39,087 bases of DNA. It comes from an uncultured Collinsella sp. GTDB lineage: Bacteria > Actinomycetota > Coriobacteriia > Coriobacteriales > Coriobacteriaceae. Each line of letters begins with the position of its first letter. Position 1 is the first letter of the stretch. Under the pieces are notes generated by a model. That model was not told the origin of the DNA. It did no database searches and worked only from the letters and a program-made list of their open reading frames with translations. The stretch covers positions 1 through 39,087 of the forward strand of contig UQIK01000024.1 of assembly GCA_900541125.1 (NCBI GenBank), read 5' to 3'. Of the stretch, positions 8,938-16,539 are shown piece after piece. Made by a program: the position numbers and the translations under genes.

Positions 8938-9375
8938 CTACTTGCGAGAATTGCTCAGCTTATTGATCAGCGCCTCAAGACGCTCGCCGTCCTCGGCCGT
9001 CTGGGCAATAACCAAAATCGTATCGTTGCCGGCAAGCGAGCCAAGCACATCGGGCAACTCTGCCGCATCAACAGCGGCGGCGATGCCGGAAGCCGTGCCA
9101 GGCTGAGCCTTGATCATAACCAGATTATCGGTGCGCAGAACGCCCGTTACGAGCTCGGAAACCATACGCTGCAGGTGCAGGTCCTCTGCCAGAACATAGA
9201 TGCCCTCAGGGAGCTTACGCAGCCCCATGTCGGCAATATCGCGAGAGACAGTCGCCTGCGTGCAATCAAAGCCCATAGCGCGGAGCTCATCGACCAGCAC
9301 GCGCTGCGTGCGGACGTCCTTATTGCGCACAATATCTCTAATGGCATCCTGGCGCCCATTGCGTTTTTTAGCCAT
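8938..9375 (-). CDS. argR: Arginine repressor ArgR
   Basis: The 145-residue transcription factor senses arginine and controls arginine biosynthesis or catabolism genes as a hexamer. The N-terminal winged helix-turn-helix contains QRVLVDELRAMGFDCTQATVSRDIADMGLRKL. The C-terminal oligomerisation and arginine-binding domain has the signature GTASGIAAAVD. The start at 9375 (MAKKRNGRQ) has GGAGAG nine bases upstream; the longer frame to 9408 has no better site. An inverted repeat ATTCA-N5-TGAAT 36 bases upstream resembles an ARG box half-site pair and may be for autoregulation. No arginine biosynthesis gene is adjacent. Confidence 0.93.
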   Translation of the reverse strand: MAKKRNGRQDAIRDIVRNKDVRTQRVLVDELRAMGFDCTQATVSRDIADMGLRKLPEGIYVLAEDLHLQRMVSELVTGVLRTDNLVMIKAQPGTASGIAAAVDAAELPDVLGSLAGNDTILVIAQTAEDGERLEALINKLSNSRK

Positions 9376-9410
9376 ACAAACCCTCTCTCCAAAAGATGGC
9401 GGAGACAATC

Positions 9411-9425
9411 ATTCAGTGATTGAAT
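9411..9425. promoter_or_regulatory. Candidate ARG box upstream of argR
   Basis: ATTCA (9411-9415) and TGAAT (9421-9425) are perfect inverted arms around five bases. ARG boxes in Gram-positive bacteria have AT-rich arms of this kind with TGAAT. Position directly before argR fits autoregulation, but a single short site is weak evidence. Confidence 0.45.
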
Positions 9426-9464
9426 AGTTTAACGCTATTTGAAGGCTTTTGTGTATAAGAACGC

Positions 9465-9500
9465 ATTTCGAAACAATTCTATGCAAATTTGTTTCGAAAT
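9465..9500. repeat. Inverted pair of TTTCGAAA palindromes
   Basis: ATTTCGAAAC (9465-9474) and GTTTCGAAAT (9491-9500) are exact inverted copies 16 bases apart, and each copy holds the self-complementary TTTCGAAA. They lie between the end of the glycosyltransferase gene and the argR leader, both on the minus strand. They may be a repressor operator pair or an RNA hairpin at the glycosyltransferase 3' end; no T-tract follows on either strand. Confidence 0.5.
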
Positions 9501-9507
9501 GAGCCGT

Positions 9508-10548
9508 TTAGGCGGTTTTTGCGCCCGTCCGGTTAAGAAAAGCTGCCAGATGCGTACACATCACGCAGCGCGCGGGCTTGGCGCTGGCGATCGGCCCAAA
9601 CAACAGACCGAGTCCCCGATGGTTATCCTTGAGCGCGGCGACCATCTGACGGGTTCGAGACGCCTCGAGCATATCACGCATGCGGGCGGAACGCTCGATT
9701 GACGACACTCCATGCGGGCTCAGACACAAATTCTCGATGCAGGCGACCAGTCCGGCAAAGTAGAACTTTTGGCTTGCCAGCTTGAGCCGACCATCGCTAT
9801 CTGCTTCCGAGAGTGAGTCCGCAAGCTCGTCGAGCGCTCGAGTGTCATCGGATATCCTGGCATACATGGTGGGATCAAAGGCATCTGTAAGCTTAGGTGC
9901 CACCGCGTGGAAACAAGCGTCGCCGCAGCCGGACACGAATCGTGCCTGCGAGAGCGCATAAGCCATAAACTCAACCGTACGGTACGCCTTGCCGCGCGAC
10001 AGGCATGCCTCAAACAGCGGACGGCTATACATCACGCCAGAGGTCTGAGCGACTAGGCCGCCCAAAATCAACTGGGGCAGCCCAGTCACCATAGAAGACT
10101 CGTCTTCTATGGCAATAGAGGCAGCATCCAAGACGCGCGAATGACGCTCGCGATGCGCATCGTATCGATCGAGCGACACCGAGGGGAGCACAATGTCTGC
10201 CGCAGTATCGCACGCGATATCGACCATCTTGGAAAGGGCCTGCGGAGCAAACCACTCATCGGCGTTCATGGCGATGATTTGAGAGCCGCGCGAGGCATCA
10301 AAACCGGCACGAATACAAGCGCCGCGCTTCGCGTCCTCGACGTCAATCAAATCAATATGGATGTCCCTGTCGGCAGCAACTTGAAGCGAATGGCGCACAC
10401 CGGGCGCAGCATCGCGGCAGACAACGACAATCTGCAAATCATAGAGGTCTTGGTTCTGGATACTCTCGAGCGCACGCATCGCATAGCTGGGCGAACCTTC
10501 TACCACAAGGATCACCGAAAGTCGCGGATGCGAGCCACGTCGAACCAA
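9508..10548 (-). CDS. Family 2 glycosyltransferase-like protein
   Basis: A 346-residue protein whose first 120 residues match a GT2 nucleotide-sugar transferase fold: LSVILVVEGSPSYAMRALESI (strand and helix of the nucleotide fold), LQIVVVCRD, and the acidic MNADEW at about 95-100 in the place of the DXD metal motif. The C-terminal 200 residues are not recognised and no membrane helix is evident. The start is probably the TTG at 10548, with AGGACGG six bases before it; no ATG exists nearby in frame. It lies alone between truA and argR with no polysaccharide genes, so its acceptor is unknown. Confidence 0.7.
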   Translation of the reverse strand: MVRRGSHPRLSVILVVEGSPSYAMRALESIQNQDLYDLQIVVVCRDAAPGVRHSLQVAADRDIHIDLIDVEDAKRGACIRAGFDASRGSQIIAMNADEWFAPQALSKMVDIACDTAADIVLPSVSLDRYDAHRERHSRVLDAASIAIEDESSMVTGLPQLILGGLVAQTSGVMYSRPLFEACLSRGKAYRTVEFMAYALSQARFVSGCGDACFHAVAPKLTDAFDPTMYARISDDTRALDELADSLSEADSDGRLKLASQKFYFAGLVACIENLCLSPHGVSSIERSARMRDMLEASRTRQMVAALKDNHRGLGLLFGPIASAKPARCVMCTHLAAFLNRTGAKTA

Positions 10549-10683
10549 GTTATCCGTCCTCTCGACAGCAATGAATCAAACTGTCGTTCATGGTACACCC
10601 CGGCAATAAAAGCAATGAGACACCGGTTGCACTGCACGCCAAGAACAGATGTTGCACACGCGCAGCCCACAGATGACAGGTGC

Positions 10684-10716
10684 CGACTAGGGGCGCGTCG
10701 AGCCCTCCCCTAGTCG
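10684..10716 (-). other. Hairpin overlapping the truA stop codon
   Basis: CGACTAGGGG (10684-10693) is the exact reverse complement of CCCCTAGTCG (10707-10716). The truA TAG (10710-10712) lies within the first arm of the minus-strand transcript. No T run follows, so it is not a standard terminator; it may protect the mRNA end or tune the downstream glycosyltransferase. Confidence 0.5.
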
Positions 10717-11534
10717 AGCACGACAAGCTCGGCGGGATCGTAATCCACGCCCATAAACGTAAGGCCGCAGGCAGGAGCCGTGGGGCCCGCAGCGGTACGA
10801 TCGCAAGCATCGATGACCTCGCGCATCCACTCGGGTTCACGGCGATGCATGCCAATCTCGACAAGCGTGCCAACGATCGTACGGACCATCGAATGCAGAA
10901 ACGCATTGCCCTCGATGGTAAACGTCAGGATGTCCTCGCCAAACGCAACCTCATGGCCAAACTCGGCGCGCATTACGCAGCGGTGCGTAGGTTTGCCCAC
11001 GGCAGAGGCAACCTTGCAAAAGCTTTTAAAGTCCTGCTCGCCCAAAAGCGCAGGGCAGGCGGCCGCCATCGCATCGACGTCGAGGGGATAGCGATGCCAC
11101 CACACAGCACCTCGTGACAGCACGGGCCGCGCATCACGATCGGCAATGCGATAGGTGTAAGTGCGAGAGCGCGCGTCAAAGCGCGCAGAAAAGCCCTTAC
11201 GAGCCTTGTAGACCTCGTTGATGGCGATATCTTTGGGCAACAGGGCATCCATAGCCCGCAGCCACCTACGGCGCGTACACGCGAGCTCAGCGTCCGTTAC
11301 GGGCACGCTGATGTACTGAGCCACGGCATGTACGCCGGCATCGGTACGCCCCGCGCACGTCAGATCGATCGGACGGCGAAGCAGCGTCTCGATGGCTCGA
11401 CGCAGCTCACCCGCAACCGTCGTCTGTCCCGGCTGCTCGGCAAATCCGCTATACGACGAGCCATCATAGGCCACGCGAAATACGAGTGTGGCGTCAAGCT
11501 CGGAAATCGAATTGAAATCAGACGGCGCAGTCAT
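10710..11534 (-). CDS. truA: tRNA pseudouridine(38-40) synthase TruA
   Basis: TruA converts uridines 38-40 in the anticodon arm of many tRNAs to pseudouridine. The 274-residue protein contains the catalytic Asp in CAGRTDAGVHAVAQY, the start motif VAYDGSSYSGFAEQPGQTTV, and the C-terminal FLHSMVRTIVGTLVEIG, all diagnostic of the family. I place the start at 11534 (MTAPSDF), which has GGGAG six bases upstream; the frame extends to a TTG at 11549. It follows the ribosomal protein operon, as in many bacteria, but is separated from rplQ by a strong terminator. Confidence 0.94.
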   Translation of the reverse strand: MTAPSDFNSISELDATLVFRVAYDGSSYSGFAEQPGQTTVAGELRRAIETLLRRPIDLTCAGRTDAGVHAVAQYISVPVTDAELACTRRRWLRAMDALLPKDIAINEVYKARKGFSARFDARSRTYTYRIADRDARPVLSRGAVWWHRYPLDVDAMAAACPALLGEQDFKSFCKVASAVGKPTHRCVMRAEFGHEVAFGEDILTFTIEGNAFLHSMVRTIVGTLVEIGMHRREPEWMREVIDACDRTAAGPTAPACGLTFMGVDYDPAELVVLD

Positions 11535-11568
11535 GGGCGCTCCCAACAAACAAGTAACGGTATCGCGA

Positions 11569-11600
11569 CAAAAAAAGAGGGGTACGCGAACGTACCCCTC
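11569..11600 (-). terminator. Terminator of the ribosomal protein operon
   Basis: GAGGGGTAC (11577-11585) pairs perfectly with GTACCCCTC (11592-11600) around six bases, followed by seven T in the minus-strand transcript. It lies about 27 bases after the rplQ stop and ends the operon that begins at rplE. Confidence 0.95.
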
Positions 11601-11626
11601 GAATATAGCCTATGCAGACGGAATGT

Positions 11627-12094
11627 CTACTCAGCGGTCTCCTCAGCAGGAGCCTCCTCGACAGCCTCGACCTTCTTGGGAGCAGCGGCCTTCTTGGGGG
11701 CCGGAGCAGCCTTCTTGGCCTTAGGCGTGCAAGGCTCGGTGACGAGCTCCATGATAACGATGGGAGCGTTGTCGCCCTTGCGGTTGCCGAGCTTCATGAT
11801 GCGGGTGTAACCGCCGTTGCGGTCCTGCCACATACCCTGAGCAGCCTTGTCGAAGATCTCGGCAACGAGCTGCTTATCGCCGAGCTTGGCGATAGCCAGA
11901 CGACGAGAGTGCAGGTCGCCCTTCTTGGCCCAAGTGATGATCGGGTCGACGACCGAACGCAGCGCCTTAGCGCGGGTCTCGGTGGTCTTGATGCGGTCGT
12001 TCTCGAAGAGGGCCTTAGCAAGGCTCTTCTTCATGGCCTTGGTGTGGCTCGCATCGGTGCCGAGCTTCAGGCCCTTCTTAACGTTGTGACGCAT
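11627..12094 (-). CDS. rplQ: 50S ribosomal protein L17
   Basis: The first 115 residues are L17 (MRHNVKKGLKLGTDASHTKAMKKSLAKAL, and GGYTRIMKLGNRKGDNAPIVIMEL), a 23S rRNA-binding protein near the exit tunnel. The last 35 residues are an Ala/Pro/Lys/Glu-rich tail (KKAAPAPKKAAAPKK) not found in short L17 proteins but common in actinobacterial ones. It is the last gene of the operon, 30 bases after rpoA, with AGGAG before the ATG. Confidence 0.96.
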   Translation of the reverse strand: MRHNVKKGLKLGTDASHTKAMKKSLAKALFENDRIKTTETRAKALRSVVDPIITWAKKGDLHSRRLAIAKLGDKQLVAEIFDKAAQGMWQDRNGGYTRIMKLGNRKGDNAPIVIMELVTEPCTPKAKKAAPAPKKAAAPKKVEAVEEAPAEETAE

Positions 12095-12124
12095 GGTCTA
12101 GTTTCTCCTCAAATATGCGAAGCA

Positions 12125-13066
12125 TTAAGCCTTCAGGCTCAGGCCCATGGACTCAAGCTTGTCCTTCACTTCCTCGATCGACTTAACACCGAAGTTACGG
12201 ATGTTGAGCAGATCGTTCTCCGAGAACTCAACGAGCTGACGGACCGAGTGAATGCTGGCGCGCTTAAGGCAGTTGTAGGAACGGACGGAAAGGTCCAGAT
12301 CCTCGATCTGCTTGTCCAGCTCGGCGTTGTCGTTGGTGACCTCGGGAGCGAAGATCGAAGCCTCCTCCTCGACCTCGGGGGTCTCGGCAAGGTTCATAAA
12401 GGCGGCCATATGCTGGTTGATGATATTGGCAGCCTGGACCACGGCGTCGCGCGGGGCGATGGAGCCGTTGGTCTCGATCTCGAGGACAAGGCGGTCGTAG
12501 TCGGTGTGCTGACCGACACGGCAAGCCTCAACGAGCTTGGCGCAACGGGAAACCGGCGAGTACAGCGAGTCGACGTGGATCACACCGATGGGATCGTTGT
12601 CGCGCTTGTTGGCCTCGCCAGAAACATAGCCGCGGCCATAGCCGATGCGCATGCTCATGGTGAGATGGCCACCCTCGGTGAGCGTAGCGATGTGCTGCTC
12701 GGGGTTAACCAGCTCAAACTCGGACGGAATAAAGAAGTCCGCACCGGTGACCTCGCAGGGGCCGTCAACCGAGATGGTGGCGGTCGCCTCGTCGGTCGTG
12801 CCGAGAGCCCTGAAGACAAGACCCTTGACATTCAGGACGATGTCGGTGACATCCTCGACCATGTTAGGGATGGTCATGAACTCGTGCTGTGCACCATCGA
12901 TCTGAATAGCCTCGACGGCGGCACCCTCGAGCGAGGACAGAAGAACGCGACGAAGGGAGTTACCCAGCGTATCGCCGTAGCCACGCTCGAGCGGCTCGAC
13001 GGAGACACGAGCAGACGTCTCGTTGATCTCTTCGACCTGAACCTGAGGCCTAATGAATTCTGACAT
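12125..13066 (-). CDS. rpoA: RNA polymerase subunit alpha
   Basis: The alpha subunit forms the dimer on which core RNA polymerase assembles and its C-terminal domain contacts UP elements and activators. The 313-residue protein has the N-terminal domain (ARVSVEPLERGYGDTLGNSLRRVLL) and C-terminal helix-hairpin-helix domain with LSVRSYNCLKRASIHSVRQL and FGVKSIEEV. The length is normal. A strong GGAGGTAAT site precedes the ATG. It lies between rpsD and rplQ as in most bacteria, which couples polymerase to ribosome production. Confidence 0.97.
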   Translation of the reverse strand: MSEFIRPQVQVEEINETSARVSVEPLERGYGDTLGNSLRRVLLSSLEGAAVEAIQIDGAQHEFMTIPNMVEDVTDIVLNVKGLVFRALGTTDEATATISVDGPCEVTGADFFIPSEFELVNPEQHIATLTEGGHLTMSMRIGYGRGYVSGEANKRDNDPIGVIHVDSLYSPVSRCAKLVEACRVGQHTDYDRLVLEIETNGSIAPRDAVVQAANIINQHMAAFMNLAETPEVEEEASIFAPEVTNDNAELDKQIEDLDLSVRSYNCLKRASIHSVRQLVEFSENDLLNIRNFGVKSIEEVKDKLESMGLSLKA

Positions 13067-13098
13067 GTATTACCTCCAGCCTCAGCAGCCCGGATGGA

Positions 13099-13695
13099 CT
13101 ACTTAGAGTAGAGCTCGACGATGAGCTGCTCGTTGATATCACCGCTGATCTGCTCACGCGTCGGCAGAGCGAGCACGTTACCAGACAGCTTCTCGATATC
13201 GACCTCGAGCCAGCCAGGGACCTCAAAGCGCTCGGAGGAAATCAGGGCCTCCTTGATGGGGAGGAGGTCACGGAACTTCTCGCCGACAGCGACGACGTCG
13301 CCGGCCTTGACGCGGTAGGACGGGATGTCCACGCGCTTGCCGTTCACGGTGAAGTGACCGTGACGGACGGACTGACGAGCCTCTTTGCGGGTGCGGGCGA
13401 AGCCAAGACGGAAGACGACGTTGTCGAGGCGAGACTCAAGAATGATCATGAGGTTCTCACCGGTGACGCCGTTCATCTTACGGGCCTTGTTGAAGTAGCC
13501 GTGGAACTGCTTCTCCAGAACGCCATAGATGAACTTGACCTTCTGCTTCTCGCGCAGCTGCATGCCGTACTCAGATTCCTTGCGACGGCGCTTGGGCTGA
13601 CGGATAGATTCCTTCTTGCTGCTGTAACCGAGCTCAGCGGGATCGATCCCGAGCTGACGGCAGCGCTTAAGAACAGGAGTCCTGTCGATTGCCAT
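13099..13695 (-). CDS. rpsD: 30S ribosomal protein S4
   Basis: S4 is a primary 16S rRNA binder that nucleates 30S assembly. The 198 residues include MAIDRTPVLKRCRQLGIDP at the N-terminus and the S4 RNA-binding domain (SRLDNVVFRLGFARTRKEARQ, HGHFTVNGKRVDIPSYRVK). The N-terminal region lacks the four-cysteine zinc site seen in some S4 proteins, so this is the zinc-independent form. In many bacteria S4 is the autoregulator of its cluster; no conserved target could be identified here. Confidence 0.97.
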   Translation of the reverse strand: MAIDRTPVLKRCRQLGIDPAELGYSSKKESIRQPKRRRKESEYGMQLREKQKVKFIYGVLEKQFHGYFNKARKMNGVTGENLMIILESRLDNVVFRLGFARTRKEARQSVRHGHFTVNGKRVDIPSYRVKAGDVVAVGEKFRDLLPIKEALISSERFEVPGWLEVDIEKLSGNVLALPTREQISGDINEQLIVELYSK

Positions 13696-13714
13696 ATTGA
13701 TACGATCCTTTCAG

Positions 13715-14119
13715 TTACACGCGGCGACGCTTCTTGGGGCGGCAGCCGTTGTGCGGAATGGGGGTCTTGTCCTGGATGCTCGAGACCTCGAGGCCAGCAG
13801 CCTGGAGGGAGCGGATGGCGGTCTCACGACCGGAGCCGGGGCCCTTGACGAAGACGGAAACCTTCTTCATACCGTGCTCCATGGCCTGCTTGGCAGCAGC
13901 CTCGGCAGCCATCTGGGCAGCGAACGGCGTGGACTTACGGGAGCCCTTGAAGCCCACCTGGCCAGCCGACTTCCAGGAAATGACGTTGCCCTGGGGATCG
14001 GTGATCGAAACGATCGTGTTGTTGAACGTAGAACGAATGTGAGCCTGGCCCACGGAAATGTTCTTACGGTCCGCGCGCTTCAGACGGGCAGCGCGAACGT
14101 TCTTCTTAGCAGTAGCCAT
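13715..14119 (-). CDS. rpsK: 30S ribosomal protein S11
   Basis: S11 sits on the platform of the small subunit near the E-site codon. The 134-residue protein has the family sequences GQAHIRSTFNNTIVSITD, FKGSRKSTPFAAQMAAE and the C-terminal DKTPIPHNGCRPKKRRRV. The ATG has GGAGCG upstream. It lies 19 bases before rpsD and 14 bases after rpsM in the transcript, in the standard order. Confidence 0.97.
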   Translation of the reverse strand: MATAKKNVRAARLKRADRKNISVGQAHIRSTFNNTIVSITDPQGNVISWKSAGQVGFKGSRKSTPFAAQMAAEAAAKQAMEHGMKKVSVFVKGPGSGRETAIRSLQAAGLEVSSIQDKTPIPHNGCRPKKRRRV

Positions 14120-14133
14120 CTATCTAGCGCTCC

Positions 14134-14508
14134 TTATTTCTTCTTCTTAGCACCGATCTGACGCTTCGGGCCCTTGCGGGTACGAGCGTTAGTGTGGGTG
14201 CGCTGGCCGCGGACCGGGAGGCCCTTGCGGTGACGAAGGCCGCGGTTGCAGCCGATGTCCATAAGGCGCTTGACGTTCTGGTTGCGCTCACGGCGGAGGT
14301 CGCCCTCAACCATGATCTGGTTCTTATCGATATAATCGCGGATGGCGTTAACCTCATCCTCGGTGAGGTCCTTAACGCGCGTATCCACGTTAACGTTGCA
14401 CTCGACGCAAATCTTCGTCGCAGTGGTGCGGCCGATGCCGTAAATGTAGGTCAGACCGATCTCAACGCGCTTCTCACGCGGGAGGTCGACACCATTAATA
14501 CGGGCCAA
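14134..14508 (-). CDS. rpsM: 30S ribosomal protein S13
   Basis: S13 contacts the P-site tRNA and forms bridges to the large subunit. The 124 residues show MARINGVDLPREKRVEIGLTYIYGIG, LRRERNQNVKRLMDIGCNRGLRHRKGLPVRGQRT and a basic tail of KKKK, all typical. The start is a TTG at 14508 preceded by GAGAGGAG; the protein start MARI matches the family, so the rare start codon is well supported. Confidence 0.97.
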   Translation of the reverse strand: MARINGVDLPREKRVEIGLTYIYGIGRTTATKICVECNVNVDTRVKDLTEDEVNAIRDYIDKNQIMVEGDLRRERNQNVKRLMDIGCNRGLRHRKGLPVRGQRTHTNARTRKGPKRQIGAKKKK

Positions 14509-14522
14509 CGTAGTCTCCTCTC

Positions 14523-14636
14523 TTAACCCTGACGCTGCTTATGACGGGGGTTCTCGCAAATGACGAGGACCTTGCCATGGCGCCTAATGATTTTGCACTT
14601 ATCGCACATCTTCTTGACCGAAGGACGTACCTTCAT
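14523..14636 (-). CDS. rpmJ: 50S ribosomal protein L36
   Basis: A 37-residue protein, too short for most gene finders. It reads MKVRPSVKKMCDKCKII and ends NPRHKQRQG. The zinc ligands C11, C14, C27 and the final His (NPRHKQ) are all present, so it is the zinc-binding (C+) form of L36, which stabilises 23S rRNA folds. It has AAAGGAAG before the ATG and sits between infA and rpsM as expected. Confidence 0.96.
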   Translation of the reverse strand: MKVRPSVKKMCDKCKIIRRHGKVLVICENPRHKQRQG

Positions 14637-14786
14637 CGTTCTTCCTTTCGGTAGCGCTCAAACTACTTCCCTACTATCTACTCGCCCAGCCGCAGGCGTT
14701 TAAAACTATGGCTGGTCTTCACACACAATCCGACCGTAGGTTGAGCTAAGCCTGCAGTCGGAAATGGAGTGCGTGTATGCGTGCCG

Positions 14787-15005
14787 CTATTTGTAGCGAT
14801 AGGTGATGCGGCCGCGGGTCAGGTCGTACGGGGAAAGCTCCACGACAACCCTGTCACCGGGGAGAATACGGATGTAATTCATTCGGATCTTGCCAGAAAT
14901 GTTGCACAGAACCGAATGACCGTTCTCGAGCTCGACCTTAAACATGGCGTTGGGCAACGGTTCCTTTACCGTACCCTCGAGCTCAATTGCGTCTTCCTTC
15001 TTCAC
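14787..15005 (-). CDS. infA: Translation initiation factor IF-1
   Basis: IF-1 binds the A site of the 30S subunit during initiation. With a GTG start at 15005 the protein has exactly 72 residues, the usual length, and reads VKKEDAIELEGTVKEPLPN then GHSVLCNISGKIRMNYIRIL and ends LTRGRITYRYK, an OB-fold S1-like domain. A TTG two codons upstream is an alternative start. AGAAAGA lies about nine bases upstream. A 150-base spacer separates it from rpmJ and holds a weak hairpin but no gene. Confidence 0.95.
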   Translation of the reverse strand: MKKEDAIELEGTVKEPLPNAMFKVELENGHSVLCNISGKIRMNYIRILPGDRVVVELSPYDLTRGRITYRYK

Positions 15006-15044
15006 AAGCAATCATCTTTCTCTAGAAAACGACAGCGATTGAGT

Positions 15045-15073
15045 ATTTTACAACACGTATGCACGCATCGTAA
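15045..15073 (-). promoter_or_regulatory. Possible internal promoter before infA
   Basis: On the minus strand TTACGA (15073-15068) and TAAAAT (15050-15045) are separated by 17 bases, about 40 bases before infA. The -10 matches consensus at five of six positions, the -35 at only three. An extra promoter before infA-rpmJ-rpsM-rpsK-rpsD-rpoA-rplQ would be reasonable, but this is a weak call. Confidence 0.35.
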
Positions 15074-15109
15074 TAACTTCGTAATGGCTCCACAACTAAG
15101 TGGAACATG

Positions 15110-15898
15110 TTACATTTCTCCGCCTTGGAGCGAACACCAAGCACCTTGGGCATCCGTGGTGAGAATCACCGGACCGTCATTGGTAATGGCGACGGTGTTC
15201 TCGTAGTGCGCGGCGGGCAGGTGGTCGTTGGTCGTGACAATCCAACTGTCGGAGCCCGTGCTTACATGGTTGGAACCCATCGTAACCATCGGCTCGATGG
15301 CAATGACCATGCCGGCCTGGAGGCGAACGCCCCTCCCCTTCTTTCCATAGTTAGGAACGTTGGGGTCCTCGTGCATCACGCGACCAATGCCATGGCCCAC
15401 ATAATCACGAAGCACGCCGTAACCGTGAGACTCGGCGAGGGACTGAACGGCATAACCGACGTCCCCGATATGGTTACCGGGAACAGCCTGCTCGATGGCA
15501 GCCTTAAGGCAATCGCGCGTGACCTCGCACAAAGCCTTGGCTTCGGGCGTGGGGGTGCCGACGAAAAACGTCCAAGCGTTATCGCCGACCCAACCGTCGA
15601 CAACGGCTCCTGTATCGATGGAGATGATATCGCCATCGCGCAGGATCATGTCGGGGTTGGGAATACCGTGGACCACGGCATCGTTGATCGATGCGCAAAT
15701 GGTCCCCGGGAACCCGCCGTAACCCTTAAAGGCCGGGGTGCCGCCATGCATGCGGATAATCTGCTCCGCGAGCTGATCGAGCTCAAAAGTCGAAACGCCG
15801 GGGCGCACCATGGCTCCAACGTGGCGGAGCGCCATCTTAGATAGCGCTCCTGCCTTCTTCATCTGCTCGATTTGCGTTGCAGACTTAATCTTGATCAT
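15110..15898 (-). CDS. map: Methionine aminopeptidase, type I
   Basis: This enzyme removes the initiator methionine from new proteins in the cytosol. The 262-residue protein shows all five metal ligands of the family: Asp in SIDTGA, Asp in VGDNAW, His in VGHGIGR, Glu in IEPM and Glu in HYENTVA. It has no N-terminal extension. Its ATG overlaps the adk stop codon by four bases (ATGA), so the two genes are translationally coupled. The secY-adk-map-infA order is classic for Gram-positive bacteria. Confidence 0.97.
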   Translation of the reverse strand: MIKIKSATQIEQMKKAGALSKMALRHVGAMVRPGVSTFELDQLAEQIIRMHGGTPAFKGYGGFPGTICASINDAVVHGIPNPDMILRDGDIISIDTGAVVDGWVGDNAWTFFVGTPTPEAKALCEVTRDCLKAAIEQAVPGNHIGDVGYAVQSLAESHGYGVLRDYVGHGIGRVMHEDPNVPNYGKKGRGVRLQAGMVIAIEPMVTMGSNHVSTGSDSWIVTTNDHLPAAHYENTVAITNDGPVILTTDAQGAWCSLQGGEM

Positions 15899-16521
15899 AG
15901 ACCGAGAGCCTCTTTGACATCCCCGTACACGGTCTCGCGAGCCTGGTCACCGTTGACCGACTTGAGCAGACCCTGACCACGATAGTAGTCGACGAGCGGG
16001 CTCGTGGACTTCTCGTAGACGTCGAGACGGTTCTTGATGGTCTCGGGCTTGTCGTCGTCGCGCTGATACATCTCGCCGGCGCACTTGGGGCAGGCGGCAT
16101 CGGCAGCAGTGCCGGTGTAACCGCAGGCGCGGCAGGTGCGACGCGAAGATAGACGATCGATGATGACCTCGGGGGCCACGTCGACCAGAAGGGCGCAGTC
16201 AATCTCGCGACCCATGGCGGAGAGCTCGGAATCGAGCGTCACGGCCTGGGCGGTGTTGCGCGGGAAGCCGTCGAGGATGAAGCCCTGCTGGGCGTCATCG
16301 GCGGCAAGGCGCTCCTTGACAAGGTCGATCACGAGCTGGTCGGGAACGAGCTCGCCAGCGTCCATGTACTTCTTAGCCTGAATACCAAGCTCGGTGCCAC
16401 CCTTGACGGCAGCACGCAGCAGGTCGCCCGTGGAAATATGGGCGACGCCAAACTCGGCGACGAGCTCCTGTGCGACGGTGCCCTTACCGGCACCCGGAGC
16501 TCCGAGCAATACGAGGTTCAT
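15895..16521 (-). CDS. adk: Adenylate kinase
   Basis: Adenylate kinase interconverts ATP plus AMP and two ADP. The 208-residue protein has the P-loop GAPGAGKGT near the start and the family signature FILDGFPRN. The LID domain carries four cysteines in CRACGYTGTAADAACPKC, the structural zinc form common in Gram-positives. I place the start at 16521 (MNLVLLG), with GAGGAGGA eight bases before it; two more in-frame codons begin with TTG upstream. Confidence 0.96.
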   Translation of the reverse strand: MNLVLLGAPGAGKGTVAQELVAEFGVAHISTGDLLRAAVKGGTELGIQAKKYMDAGELVPDQLVIDLVKERLAADDAQQGFILDGFPRNTAQAVTLDSELSAMGREIDCALLVDVAPEVIIDRLSSRRTCRACGYTGTAADAACPKCAGEMYQRDDDKPETIKNRLDVYEKSTSPLVDYYRGQGLLKSVNGDQARETVYGDVKEALGL

Positions 16522-16539
16522 GAGCAATCCTCCTCTAGC

